Positions 27,901 to 36,515 of a DNA stretch of 64,000 nucleotides are shown here, piece after piece. The stretch is from NCBI RefSeq assembly GCF_013340845.1, contig NZ_AP020335.1:62001-126000 (forward strand). Reading direction: 5' to 3'. This DNA is from Hydrogenovibrio marinus (lineage in GTDB: Bacteria > Pseudomonadota > Gammaproteobacteria > Thiomicrospirales > Thiomicrospiraceae). The position numbers were made by a program, and so were the translations under genes. The notes under the pieces are model-generated. The model was given only the letters and a program-made list of their open reading frames with translations. It was not told where the DNA came from and ran no database searches. Position 1 is the stretch's first letter. Each line of letters begins with the position of its first letter.

Positions 27901-28893
27901 CTATTTGTTTGCTAAAACAACAGCCCTTAAAGGTGCAGGGTAGCCTTCAATGGTACGGGAAGGATCATTCGGGTCTAAAAAGTCTTCTAGGGATTTCCAG
28001 TCCATCCATTCGGTGGCGCGTTGTTCTTCAATGGAGGTTTGATCCAAATCGACGCAGCGTACATTTTTGTAGCCGCACTTTTCCATCCAGCGAATCAGCT
28101 CGGGAACCGAAGGCAAGAACCAGACATTGTTCATTTGTGCATAGCGGTCTGCCGGAACCAATAGCTGCCCGTAGGTTTCAGGAACAACCAAGGTTTCCAG
28201 TACCAGCTCACCACCGGGCTTCATATGTTTGCGTAAATCCAGAAGGTGGTCGATAGGGGAACGGCGATGATATAAAACGCCCATGGAAAAGACGGTATCG
28301 AACTCTTCTGCTTTATTGATAACGGGCAGTTGCTCTAATGTCAGCGGCAGAAAGTATGCCGGAACCGAGTCACCGATAAAATGCTTCATCACCAAGAACT
28401 GACTCATGAACAACAAACTTGGATCAACGCCGACGGCGAAACACGCACCTTCTCCCATCATTCGCCAGATGTGATAACCGCTACCACAGCCGATATCCAG
28501 CACTTTTTTACCTTCCAGGCTGCTTAGGTGTGGTTGTACACGATCCCATTTCCAGTCCGAGTGCCATTCGGTGTCGATAAACACGCCCTCGATGTCAAAA
28601 GGCCCTTTTCGCCAAGGCATCAAACCTTTGAGGTGAGTCTTGAGTTGTTCGCGTGCACTTTCGCTGGTGCTGTCTGAATGAACCGCTATCGCCGAAGCAT
28701 TCAGGGTGTAGGTGTCGGACTTTGGCAGTTTAAAAATAGCTTCCAGCGCCGGTTGCCAACGAGGGAGGTTGCCGTTATTTTCCGGTGTGAAAGCTTCTTC
28801 CAAAAGTGGTGACAGAACGTCTTTCCACTCTTCCAGTCTGGAGCCGGTTAATTCTTCCCAAAGGGGTTCGTAGTGTTCAAAGTAATGTTTCAC
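27901..28893 (-). CDS. cmoB: tRNA U34 carboxymethyltransferase CmoB
   Basis: This 330-aa enzyme uses carboxy-SAM to make 5-carboxymethoxyuridine at tRNA position 34. The CmoB-specific region (RKGPFDIEGVFIDTEWHSDW, then KWDRVQPHL) leads into a Rossmann methyltransferase core with VLDIGCGSGYHIWRMMGEGA and VFSMGVLYHRRSPIDHLLDL. Length matches E. coli CmoB (323 aa). It lies 7 bp after cmoA, which makes its cofactor, so the two form an operon. Confidence 0.95.
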   Translation of the reverse strand: MKHYFEHYEPLWEELTGSRLEEWKDVLSPLLEEAFTPENNGNLPRWQPALEAIFKLPKSDTYTLNASAIAVHSDSTSESAREQLKTHLKGLMPWRKGPFDIEGVFIDTEWHSDWKWDRVQPHLSSLEGKKVLDIGCGSGYHIWRMMGEGACFAVGVDPSLLFMSQFLVMKHFIGDSVPAYFLPLTLEQLPVINKAEEFDTVFSMGVLYHRRSPIDHLLDLRKHMKPGGELVLETLVVPETYGQLLVPADRYAQMNNVWFLPSVPELIRWMEKCGYKNVRCVDLDQTSIEEQRATEWMDWKSLEDFLDPNDPSRTIEGYPAPLRAVVLANK

Positions 28894-28900
28894 GTGGCAC

Positions 28901-29626
28901 TTATTTAGATTTGATCGCTAAAAAGGAGACAAAATTATACGCTTGGAACCAAATGGAAGCAGAAGCAAATCCTGCGGTTTTCATACGCTCAAGGTGCGTT
29001 GCTTCAGTATCGCTAATCAATACATTTTCCAGAGAGGCGCGCTTTTGCCCGATTTCCAATTCGGAATAACCATTGGCTCTTTTGAATTGCAAATGCAAGT
29101 GCTCAATGGCGGTTTGAATTTCTGCTTGGTCAAAGTGAATTTTTTCCGACAAAATCAAAATCCCACCCGGTTTCAAGCCTTGGTAGATATCGCTAATCAA
29201 CGTCTGGCGATCTTCGGGGGCGATGAACTGTAGCGTGAAGTTGATGACCACGATCGATGCATTTTCAATATCGACAGCTTGTATATCGTCACAGATCAGA
29301 TTCACCGGGACATCCGAATGAAAGCCGAGGATGTGTTCTTTCGCGCGCTCAATCATTGCTTTGGAGTTGTCCACTGCGATAATCTCGCAACCGTGTTTTG
29401 CTTTACGACGCATGGTGATGGTCGCCGCTCCCAATGAGCAGCCCAAATCATATAGTTTGCTATTCGGCTGGCAAAAGGCATCCGTCAACTCGCCAATGCC
29501 GGTCAAAATCGTTTGATAACCCGGCACTGAGCGTTGAATCATATCCGGAAAAACCGCAACCACCGATTCGTCGAACTGAAATGCGGCGAGAGCTTCATGT
29601 GGTTGAGCGTAAATGGTGTCTTTCAC
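28901..29626 (-). CDS. cmoA: Carboxy-SAM synthase CmoA
   Basis: This 241-aa SAM-dependent enzyme converts SAM and prephenate to carboxy-S-adenosylmethionine. Visible CmoA blocks include VAAVFPDMI-like VVAVFPDMIQRSVPGYQTIL, LYDLGCSLGAATITMRR and IVVINFTLQFIAPEDRQTLI. Length equals the family norm. It is directly upstream of cmoB; cmoM, the third enzyme of the pathway, is 2.2 kb upstream on the same strand. Confidence 0.95.
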   Translation of the reverse strand: MKDTIYAQPHEALAAFQFDESVVAVFPDMIQRSVPGYQTILTGIGELTDAFCQPNSKLYDLGCSLGAATITMRRKAKHGCEIIAVDNSKAMIERAKEHILGFHSDVPVNLICDDIQAVDIENASIVVINFTLQFIAPEDRQTLISDIYQGLKPGGILILSEKIHFDQAEIQTAIEHLHLQFKRANGYSELEIGQKRASLENVLISDTEATHLERMKTAGFASASIWFQAYNFVSFLAIKSK

Positions 29627-29726
29627 AAGTCTTTCTTCTGAAGTTAAACGAAATCAATTTTGTTGCTTATTATAAAGGATTCGTCTGTTCGGAAAAATGG
29701 ATTCGCAACTTTGACGATGGGTGACG

Positions 29727-29748
29727 AAAAATCTGCCAGGTTGGGGGT
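29727..29748 (-). repeat. Dispersed ~20-bp motif, copy 6 (minus, exact core)
   Basis: On the minus strand it reads ACCCCCAACCTGGCAGATTT followed by TT. It directly abuts the mltC stop codon in the 121-bp gap before cmoA. Confidence 0.85.
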
Positions 29749-30935
29749 TAAGCTCTTAAGTATTTGGCTTTGTTGCGCGTGACTTTTTGTATGTAGTGTC
29801 TGGCTTCTTCGTATTTGAGGTTTTTCACCAAGTGTTGGTAGACCTGTTGGCTGGAAAGCTGGTTGATTTTCTCTACCGCGCGCCCTCGGTCATTGTCAAA
29901 AGCTGCCAGTACGTTTCCGCTTCCAGTGTTGTAGGCGGCAATCACACAATATTCACGTGACTTTTCTTGTTTGACGGAACCTAAATATTTGGTGTCGAGA
30001 ATATGTAAATATGCCGTACCCATCTCGATATTGTTATCCGGTTTGAACAGATAGTTTTTGCTTGGTGCGACATCTTTGTTGTGAATCAAACGGTAAGCGT
30101 CACGACCCGCAGTTTGTGGCACGATTTGCATCAACCCGTAAGCCGGAATGTGACTCATGGCGTAAGGGTTGAAAGCACTTTCGGTTTCGATAATCGCATA
30201 CACCAAAGCCGGTTCGATATCGAAGCGTTTGCTTTGACGACTGACTTGAGTGGAATATTTTTTCTGCTGATTTGCGTCATGGTCTTTAACCATTTCGAAA
30301 GTGACATAATGACGTGGTTTGCCATTATAGGTATCACTTTGATAGGCATGTGCCATCAGATAATCGGCATATCGATTGGCTCGCCATTGCGTGGTGACGG
30401 ATTGTTGATCCTGGTCGACAACCAAGCCATATAAAAATGGTTTTTTCCCAGTTTTCACCGATTTGTCGGATAGCAGATCAACGGTGCTCGGGTCGTCCGG
30501 CGTTAAAAGAGTGCTGATGATGGCGGCTTTGAGCGCCGTCTTCTCATCTTTATCGACAACCGTTTCCACGCGGATATGTCCGGTGGTGAAATTGATGATG
30601 GCTCGGCTTTTGTATTTGTCGGTGTACTTGACATATTCCTTTTGCGACGCGATTTTTTTGTCGCCCCAGGTTTTTGCCAGCTCTTTCACCATTTTGTTGA
30701 TTTGTTTGCGAACCAAGGAGTCGATTTGCGGAATACCCGTGACCGGAATCTGGGAAGTCAATGCACTAGGCACATCACCGTTGTACAGCTGTTCTGCCGA
30801 GGTGAAACTTCTGCGGACTTGTGTGGGCGTACAACCGGCAAGCACGCCGAGAACGCCTAAGGCCACGCCATTTTTAAGGAATTGTCTGCGGTTGAATGCA
30901 AGTGGATTGTCGGTCTGTTTTTCAGGCATTTCCAT
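29748..30935 (-). CDS. mltC: Membrane-bound lytic murein transglycosylase C-like lipoprotein
   Basis: This 395-aa protein has an N-terminal MltC-type DUF3393 domain (~45-215) and a C-terminal SLT lysozyme-like domain. Catalytic Glu is in YAIIETESAFNPYAMS, followed by AYGLMQIVPQTAGRDAY and VIAAYNTGSGNVLAAF. It cleaves peptidoglycan between MurNAc and GlcNAc, forming 1,6-anhydro ends. The signal sequence has a twin-arginine motif (NRRQFLKNG, Arg16-Arg17) and a lipobox LAGC with Cys35, predicting a Tat-exported lipoprotein; E. coli MltC lacks the RR motif. The gene starts 1 bp after the nuclease gene, in a cmoM-nuclease-mltC operon. Confidence 0.92.
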   Translation of the reverse strand: MEMPEKQTDNPLAFNRRQFLKNGVALGVLGVLAGCTPTQVRRSFTSAEQLYNGDVPSALTSQIPVTGIPQIDSLVRKQINKMVKELAKTWGDKKIASQKEYVKYTDKYKSRAIINFTTGHIRVETVVDKDEKTALKAAIISTLLTPDDPSTVDLLSDKSVKTGKKPFLYGLVVDQDQQSVTTQWRANRYADYLMAHAYQSDTYNGKPRHYVTFEMVKDHDANQQKKYSTQVSRQSKRFDIEPALVYAIIETESAFNPYAMSHIPAYGLMQIVPQTAGRDAYRLIHNKDVAPSKNYLFKPDNNIEMGTAYLHILDTKYLGSVKQEKSREYCVIAAYNTGSGNVLAAFDNDRGRAVEKINQLSSQQVYQHLVKNLKYEEARHYIQKVTRNKAKYLRA

Positions 30936-30936
30936 T

Positions 30937-31836
30937 TCAATAACGGCTAGGTCGGTTCGCTATGGCTGGTAATCCCCAAGCATTGATGTTTGAGTGAGCT
31001 TCCAGCTTGTTTTCAACAGTATCGTTCAGTTTCCAGAAAAAGTCGATACCCGTTCGCTGTTCCACCTCGTCAATCGTCACCACATATTTCATCAAAGAAT
31101 CATCCGGTTTCGCAGTCTGAGGCATGATAAACGCCAAGGCGATTGGAGGATTGCCGTCTGTAGCAGGACGTACGAAAATTTTGTAGAACGCGGAGGGAAT
31201 GGCGATGTCGGTGCCTTTCAGCATTTTCGGGTTTTGGCTGAAAATAGGGCCGGTTACTACCCAAAAAGACGTGAACTGTTTGGAAAAGACATCTGCGCTG
31301 ACTTCTTCCAATCGCTGCCAGATTTTAGCGTTGAAGCTGTGCTTTTGCGGTGTGATATTGGTCATGAGAAACGTCTGTAACTGAGCTTCACGACCATAAC
31401 GGCTGCCAATAACATAGTTAGGTGCCATGTGACCTCGGTCATAACCTGTGCGGCGATAGTCGTCACTGGTGACATGGCGCAGACTGCGCCAGTCAGCATG
31501 GAACTCGCCACGTTTGCCGAGCTTTTCCTTGTTTTGCGTGACTTTGTAGGTGACCCAAAGCGGATTGCCGTACTTTTCCGAGTAACCCACCATGTAGCCA
31601 TCGTTTCTCAATGTGTGGGTGAGATTTTGCCAATCATTCTGTGTCTTCGGTACCCCCATATAGGCCATTTGGGGGCGAGCGTATTCAGTTTCATAAACAT
31701 ATTTCAAGCCACCAATCAGCAGGGCGAAGCCTAAAATCATTGGCCACCAGAAAAAACTGATCTGTAAAATTTTGGGTTGACGCTTGAGCTGTCTGAAAGC
31801 TTCTTTCAGCAATTTTCTTTGAGTAGCTTGATTCAT
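30937..31836 (-). CDS. DNA/RNA non-specific endonuclease (NucA/NucG type)
   Basis: This 299-aa protein has one N-terminal membrane span (~27-46) and a secreted beta-beta-alpha-metal nuclease domain. The catalytic motif DRGHMAPN is at 133-140, with His136 as general base and the metal-ligand Asn in FLMTNITPQKHSFN. The domain should face the periplasm, tethered to the inner membrane. It degrades DNA and RNA with Mg2+. Possible roles are nucleotide scavenging or handling of incoming DNA; the context with a transglycosylase does not decide. It overlaps cmoM by 4 bp (ATGA). Confidence 0.9.
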   Translation of the reverse strand: MNQATQRKLLKEAFRQLKRQPKILQISFFWWPMILGFALLIGGLKYVYETEYARPQMAYMGVPKTQNDWQNLTHTLRNDGYMVGYSEKYGNPLWVTYKVTQNKEKLGKRGEFHADWRSLRHVTSDDYRRTGYDRGHMAPNYVIGSRYGREAQLQTFLMTNITPQKHSFNAKIWQRLEEVSADVFSKQFTSFWVVTGPIFSQNPKMLKGTDIAIPSAFYKIFVRPATDGNPPIALAFIMPQTAKPDDSLMKYVVTIDEVEQRTGIDFFWKLNDTVENKLEAHSNINAWGLPAIANRPSRY

Positions 31837-32603
31837 TGTTTTTTAGCAACCAAATGAATATACCGCCCCATGTCTCGATAAGTCGGCATTCGGCAATATT
31901 GATATTCTAGAGCGAAGAGTTCTTCAGTATCGGACTTTTCCAGTACTTGCGGATTGAGGTAATCGTGAAATACACGGATGCCGGTTTGCATCTCGATTTC
32001 AAATCCCCAGCTTTCAAGAGTGGCAATCACTTCATGTGGAAATTGTGGGTTTGGCGGCGTAAGGTTTTTGCCCTTGCCGATATAGGCGTCTTCAAGAATA
32101 AACTGCCAGCGCCATTCGCCCTTCAGGACATTGGTGTACACAAAAGCGTTGCGGTTATAAAACAGCAAAGAAAGCGTGCCGCCTGTTTTGACTTTGTCAG
32201 CAACCGTTTTCAACGTCTCTAAAGGCGTAGCCAACCATTCCAGCACGGCGTGGAACAACACCAAATCGAACTCCGGTAATTCGGGTGCTAAATCTTGTGC
32301 CGCGCCGTGCAAAAAATTTGCTTTTAGCTTGGCGTCCGAAAAATTTTGCTCTGCCTTGTGCAGCATCTTCTTGGAGAGGTCACATAACGTGACTTGGTGT
32401 CCTGCTTCCGCCAGCCACTGCGACACTTGGGCAAAACCACAACCCGCATCCCATATGTTCAATTGCGATTGTTGGTATAGATGATCAAGATCTTCTTTAA
32501 GCAATTTCAGGCGCCATTCGCCCTTAACGGTGTCATAAACCCGTTTTTCAAATTTGTGGACGAGGTTGTCAAAGTTGCGATCTGCTGGGGCGTTTTTTTT
32601 CAT
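31833..32603 (-). CDS. cmoM: tRNA 5-carboxymethoxyuridine methyltransferase CmoM
   Basis: This 256-aa SAM methyltransferase has the CmoM-type start DRNFDNLVHKFEKRVYDTVK, motif I IWDAGCGFAQVSQWLAEAGH, and LLFYNRNAFVYTNVLKGEW, all close to E. coli CmoM (formerly SmtA). It methylates cmo5U to mcmo5U in certain tRNAs. With cmoA and cmoB nearby, all three enzymes of the wobble-uridine pathway are clustered here. The ATG at 32603 is the natural start. It is the first gene of the cmoM-nuclease-mltC transcript. Confidence 0.9.
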   Translation of the reverse strand: MKKNAPADRNFDNLVHKFEKRVYDTVKGEWRLKLLKEDLDHLYQQSQLNIWDAGCGFAQVSQWLAEAGHQVTLCDLSKKMLHKAEQNFSDAKLKANFLHGAAQDLAPELPEFDLVLFHAVLEWLATPLETLKTVADKVKTGGTLSLLFYNRNAFVYTNVLKGEWRWQFILEDAYIGKGKNLTPPNPQFPHEVIATLESWGFEIEMQTGIRVFHDYLNPQVLEKSDTEELFALEYQYCRMPTYRDMGRYIHLVAKKQ

Positions 32604-32758
32604 TTTCTGGCAGTTTCGTTTTTGGTTTGCCTATTTTACAGAAAACAAATTTGCAATCTGCAATTGAAATGGGTTCAATAGAGGTGAAGTTAGATTTGGC
32701 CTTATCCTTTTTCTTTTGTTATCAGGAGTTTAAAGTTTAGCAAAATGAGTCTGCAACG

Positions 32759-33262
32759 ATGAATTTAGAAAGCACTTTGAACACTTGGAACGGTCACCCG
32801 GACGATCTTAAGTCCATTTACCGCCAATTTAAAATCCAACCGGATTTTGTTATGCAGTTGTTGCCCTTGTTGAAACAAAAACAGCAACGCGGCGCCAGTG
32901 AACTATTGAAAATTTATCTTGGCAATCAAGGTCAGTTACCTGAAGGTTCAACCACCAGTATTTTGAAGAGTCTCTGTGTGACGCAAAGCTGGCAAACGCA
33001 GGAAAACCTGCTGGCATGTTTACCTTTCTTACATCCTTATCCAAAGCCGCAACAAGCCGCGCTGGCCCATTTTATTCACAACGCATTGCATTCGACACAT
33101 AAATCGGTCGCAGTGTTGGCAGAGCAAGCGGTAACAGAGTATGAAAAGGACTTTCCAGACCAACCTTTTGCACAGTTTTTGTCAGAAGAAGAAAAGGCAA
33201 TGGATGATGTTGAGGACAAAAAATCCAATGCTGACCAACAAATGAGCGCATCGCTTTTTTGA
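32759..33262 (+). CDS. Hypothetical protein, helical (167 aa)
   Basis: I do not recognise this family. The protein is mostly alpha-helical, with helix pairs resembling HEAT-type packing (PDFVMQLLPLLKQKQQRGAS, then KPQQAALAHFIHNALH) and an acidic tail (EEEKAMDDVEDKKSN). It has no signal peptide or membrane span, so it is cytoplasmic. It is divergent from cmoM across 155 bp and convergent with the MFS gene, with a copy of the dispersed motif between them. The ribosome site is weak. A scaffold or chaperone-like role would fit the fold guess but is not shown. Confidence 0.65.
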   Translation: MNLESTLNTWNGHPDDLKSIYRQFKIQPDFVMQLLPLLKQKQQRGASELLKIYLGNQGQLPEGSTTSILKSLCVTQSWQTQENLLACLPFLHPYPKPQQAALAHFIHNALHSTHKSVAVLAEQAVTEYEKDFPDQPFAQFLSEEEKAMDDVEDKKSNADQQMSASLF

Positions 33263-33281
33263 GTCTGTTTTTAATTCTTCT

Positions 33282-33302
33282 ACCCCAACCTGGCAGATTT
33301 TT
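33282..33302 (+). repeat. Dispersed ~20-bp motif, copy 7 (exact)
   Basis: ACCCCAACCTGGCAGATTTT plus one T. It sits in the 38-bp gap between convergent genes and overlaps the MFS stop codon. Confidence 0.85.
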
Positions 33303-34542
33303 ATGACTTTTTGGGGAGTGACAACTGTACGACTATTCCCGATAAAAGCATCGTCACACCGACAAACCAAAAAGGTAAGATAAGGTTTTGCGACCATTGC
33401 GTCATGATGCCCATTGCAAGCGCCCCAAATGCATAGCCTGAATCCCGCCAGAAACGGTAAATCCCAATTAAGCTCGCTCGATGTTGTGGCGGTGCAAAAT
33501 CGCCAACGGCGGCACCTAGATTTGGATACAGCATTGCCATTCCAAAGCCTATAAAGGCGGCTTCAAGAGTCCAGAGCGAAACGTCGGATGTATAAGGAAT
33601 GGCGAGAACGCCTAACCCACAGAAAACCATGCCCCAGACAATGAGGACTTTGCGGCCGATTTTGTCAGACAGTGGTCCGGTAATAAGTTGACTGGCACCC
33701 CAAACAATTCCATAAACGGCAATGATAGAACTTGCCTGAATAAGCGTTAGGTTTTGTGAAAGAAAGTAGACGGGAAGGAAAATCCAAACAATGGCATCGG
33801 TAAATTTTTCGACTAAGCCAGCTTGGTTTAAGGCAACTAGGGGCTTATTTTCGATGCTTGCAGTGCGAAAGAGTTGGCTCAGTGTTTGATGGCTGGTGTC
33901 CTGTCCTGAGGTTTGCGCTTGCTGCACGTGTAATTGTGCCCAGGGCAGGGTTTCGACGATAGTGAGTTTGGCCAGCAACAAACCTGACAAAATCACAATC
34001 AAACTGAAAATGAACAGACCCTCTTTTGCCCCCCAAAGCTCAACAAAATAGGCAGTAATCACACCTGCAATACCTACCGCAGCGTAGCCGGAGAATTCAT
34101 TAACGCCATTCACCAGACCTTTTTGGGTGGTTTTGGCCAAATCAAGTTTGCTGTTCAGCGCCATAGACCAACACATACCTTGATTGAAGCCGAGCAGAAT
34201 AGTTGCGCCAATAATCCAGTTCCAATTAGGCGAGTAAAGCAGCATAAAGGGAATTGGAATGGCGATTAACCAGCCCCAGATCAGTACTTGTTTTCGACCG
34301 TAATGCTCGCTCAATTTGCCTGCAAACAGGTTCATGATCGCCTTAACGATGCCGAAAGCGACAACAAAAGACGTGAGAAGGAAAAAGGCTTGATCAGCCA
34401 ACCCGAAGTCGGTTTCCGCTAATCCCGGTACGGCGACCCTTGTCATGCCAATGGTTAAACCTACGAGAAATATCTGGACAAGATGGAGTCCAAACTGATG
34501 TTTGTTGCTCAATATCCCATGGGAAATGTGTTGTTCGGTCAT
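33301..34542 (-). CDS. MFS transporter
   Basis: This 413-aa protein has 12 predicted spans. MFS loop motifs are visible: NLFAGKLSEHYGRKQVLIWG after spans 2-3 and TGPLSDKIGRKVLIVWGMVF in the second half. It is closest in style to drug or small-molecule efflux MFS proteins; the substrate is not readable. It diverges from an ArsR-rhodanese regulator across 164 bp containing a perfect palindrome, so it is probably controlled by that regulator. A sulfur compound or toxic anion as substrate would be an inference from that pairing. Confidence 0.85.
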   Translation of the reverse strand: MTEQHISHGILSNKHQFGLHLVQIFLVGLTIGMTRVAVPGLAETDFGLADQAFFLLTSFVVAFGIVKAIMNLFAGKLSEHYGRKQVLIWGWLIAIPIPFMLLYSPNWNWIIGATILLGFNQGMCWSMALNSKLDLAKTTQKGLVNGVNEFSGYAAVGIAGVITAYFVELWGAKEGLFIFSLIVILSGLLLAKLTIVETLPWAQLHVQQAQTSGQDTSHQTLSQLFRTASIENKPLVALNQAGLVEKFTDAIVWIFLPVYFLSQNLTLIQASSIIAVYGIVWGASQLITGPLSDKIGRKVLIVWGMVFCGLGVLAIPYTSDVSLWTLEAAFIGFGMAMLYPNLGAAVGDFAPPQHRASLIGIYRFWRDSGYAFGALAMGIMTQWSQNLILPFWFVGVTMLLSGIVVQLSLPKKS

Positions 34543-34598
34543 TGTTATGATGTCGTCCGGAAATAAAAACGAATTGCATTGTACTGTTGGTTACTTTA

Positions 34599-34622
34599 AC
34601 ATTCAATTCTTTGATTGAATGT
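34599..34622. promoter_or_regulatory. Candidate ArsR-family operator
   Basis: ACATTCAAT-TCTTTG-ATTGAATGT is a perfect 9-bp inverted repeat with a 6-bp spacer, in the divergent gap between the MFS gene and the ArsR-rhodanese gene. The arms (ATTCAAT/ATTGAAT) resemble AT-rich operators of ArsR/SmtB proteins. Confidence 0.6.
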
Positions 34623-34706
34623 ATTGTTTCAGTTGGATAGATTCACTTTTTGAGAGCAGTAAATAACGTAATAACGCCATAAATTGGCAGAGAAACGGGT
34701 TGTTTG

Positions 34707-35360
34707 ATGGCAGATATCAAAAAACAATTGTTTGAAAGGCTGGCGATGGTTGCGCATTGCTTAGCGTCTCCACAACGGATTGCATTACTGGATTATTTGG
34801 CTCAAGCAGAGCGAAGTGTGGAAGAGTTGAGCCAGTTAAGTGGATTAAATTTTGCCAACACGTCTCGGCATCTTCAGGTTTTGAAAAATCATGGGTTGGT
34901 TTTGGTTAAAAAACAGGGTAAAAGCCGTGTTTATGAAATCTCAGGTGAGGATGTCATTTTGCTTGTACGTAGCTTAAGGCAAACTGCGGAAACGCATATT
35001 GCCGAGATGGACAGGTTATTGTTAGATTTGGATGCGAACGAGATCTTTAGCAAGCAGATGAGCAGACAGGAGCTTTTGGGACGCTTGGATGAAAAGAACT
35101 TTGTCATTGTTGATGTCCGCCCAGAGAAAGAGTTTGCACAGGGACATATTAAAGGCGCGATCAACGTTTCACCGGATCAGATAAATGAAGCCGTTGAAAC
35201 TCTGCCAAAGGGCAAGGTGGTGGTCGCTTATTGCCGAGGACCCTATTGTGTATACTCAAAACAACTATTAAATGCATTAAAAGAAAATGGCCAGCAGTCT
35301 TACCAACTGGAAGAAGGGTTTCCGGAATGGAAAGCTGAAGGATTCCCGTGGATGACTTAA
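34707..35360 (+). CDS. ArsR-family regulator fused to a rhodanese domain
   Basis: The ATG at 34707 gives 217 aa. Residues ~10-95 are an ArsR winged helix (LASPQRIALLDYLAQAERSV, then NFANTSRHLQVLKNHGLVLV). Residues ~120-215 are a rhodanese domain (IVDVRPEKEFAQGHIKGAIN) with catalytic Cys176 in YCRGPYCVYS and a second Cys181. The rhodanese could accept a persulfide or oxyanion and relay it to DNA binding. The ArsR part lacks an obvious metal-binding CxC pair, though a single Cys lies in AHCLAS. It is divergent from an MFS gene and a perfect palindrome lies 85 bp upstream, consistent with joint autoregulation. Confidence 0.88.
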   Translation: MADIKKQLFERLAMVAHCLASPQRIALLDYLAQAERSVEELSQLSGLNFANTSRHLQVLKNHGLVLVKKQGKSRVYEISGEDVILLVRSLRQTAETHIAEMDRLLLDLDANEIFSKQMSRQELLGRLDEKNFVIVDVRPEKEFAQGHIKGAINVSPDQINEAVETLPKGKVVVAYCRGPYCVYSKQLLNALKENGQQSYQLEEGFPEWKAEGFPWMT

Positions 35361-35500
35361 TGAAATATGCTGGATTGTGATTAGATTTGTTGATAAGTTT
35401 GTCCGAAAAATGAATTTCTCTTTTGGTTACAAAATTGATTAAATTAGCATCTTCTTATACAGAAGATTGAAGCAAAGAAGCAGCTTTAAAAGGAAAGCAT

Positions 35501-36493
35501 ATGTCTACCTTGAATGATTTTGAAAATTTAAAAACCCATTTACAAAAAGTAATCGTAGGTCAGGAGTCTCTGTTGGAGCGTTTGATGATTGCGATGCTGA
35601 CAGGGGGACATTTGCTGTTGGAAGGGCCGCCGGGCCTGGCGAAAACCACCGCGGTTAAAACCTTGGCTGAAGCTGTAAAAGCGAGCTTTCAACGTATTCA
35701 GTTCACACCGGATTTGATGCCGGGCGATGTGATGGGGTCAGACATCCTCGATCCGCAATCTGGGCAGCTCAATTTCGTTAAAGGCCCTATTTTCAATGAA
35801 ATCGTACTGGCGGATGAAATCAACCGTGCGCCGCCAAAGGTGCAATCGGCATTGTTGGAAGCCATGGCTGAGAAGCAGGTAACGGCCGGTGGTAAGACGC
35901 GTATGCTACCAGATTTATTTATTGTTATGGCGACGCAAAACCCACTGGAACAGAGCGGTACTTATCCGCTACCGGAGGCACAACTTGACCGCTTTATGCT
36001 GCATGTGGTGTTGGATTATCCGACGGATGAAGAAGAATTGGAAATCCTTCGCCGTGACCGTTCGCATCACTTTGGCGAAGATAAAGAACAGTTGAACGCA
36101 TTCTTGACGCCAGAGATGGTGTTGTCAGCACGCCATAAAATTTCTGAGCAATATGTCTCGCCTGAAGTGGAAAGATACATCGTCGATCTGACGGCCGCGA
36201 CGCGTAAACTTGAGAAATATGATGCTTCTTTGGCGGGTATTGTCGAAATTGGTGCTTCGCCTCGTGCTACGCTGTCATTACTGCATAGTGCCAGTGCTTA
36301 TGCTTGGCTGCAGGGCCGTGATTTTGTCACGCCAGACGATGCGATTGCAATGTTGCCGGATATTTTAAGACATCGTATCCGTGTCAGTTTCTCAGGTCGT
36401 GCGCAGCAATGGACGGAAGATTCGGTGATTGCCGAAATCATCAAACGTGTTCCTGTGCCGATGACTCAGACCGCACAAACTGCCGCTCAATAA
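35501..36493 (+). CDS. MoxR-type AAA+ ATPase (second Bat operon)
   Basis: This 330-aa ATPase has Walker A GPPGLAKT (42-49), Walker B IVLADEIN (101-108) and sensor block VMATQNPLEQSGTYPLPEAQ. It is clearly paralogous to the ATPase at 23536, but it is diverged and carries a different C-terminus (VPVPMTQTAQTAAQ). It starts a plus-strand operon with the same gene order as the first. AAAGGAAAGCAT precedes the ATG. Presumed role: remodelling or metal loading of the VWA proteins encoded downstream. Confidence 0.93.
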   Translation: MSTLNDFENLKTHLQKVIVGQESLLERLMIAMLTGGHLLLEGPPGLAKTTAVKTLAEAVKASFQRIQFTPDLMPGDVMGSDILDPQSGQLNFVKGPIFNEIVLADEINRAPPKVQSALLEAMAEKQVTAGGKTRMLPDLFIVMATQNPLEQSGTYPLPEAQLDRFMLHVVLDYPTDEEELEILRRDRSHHFGEDKEQLNAFLTPEMVLSARHKISEQYVSPEVERYIVDLTAATRKLEKYDASLAGIVEIGASPRATLSLLHSASAYAWLQGRDFVTPDDAIAMLPDILRHRIRVSFSGRAQQWTEDSVIAEIIKRVPVPMTQTAQTAAQ

Positions 36494-36515
36494 ACCGTTT
36501 TAAGCAAGGCTTCTC

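Noticed and set aside
31315-31335. Further copies of the dispersed motif (CTGCCAGATTTTAG, also ATCTGCCAGG at 41434)
   Set aside because: Matches are only 10-11 bases and lack the CCCAACC half, so they are not clearly above chance.
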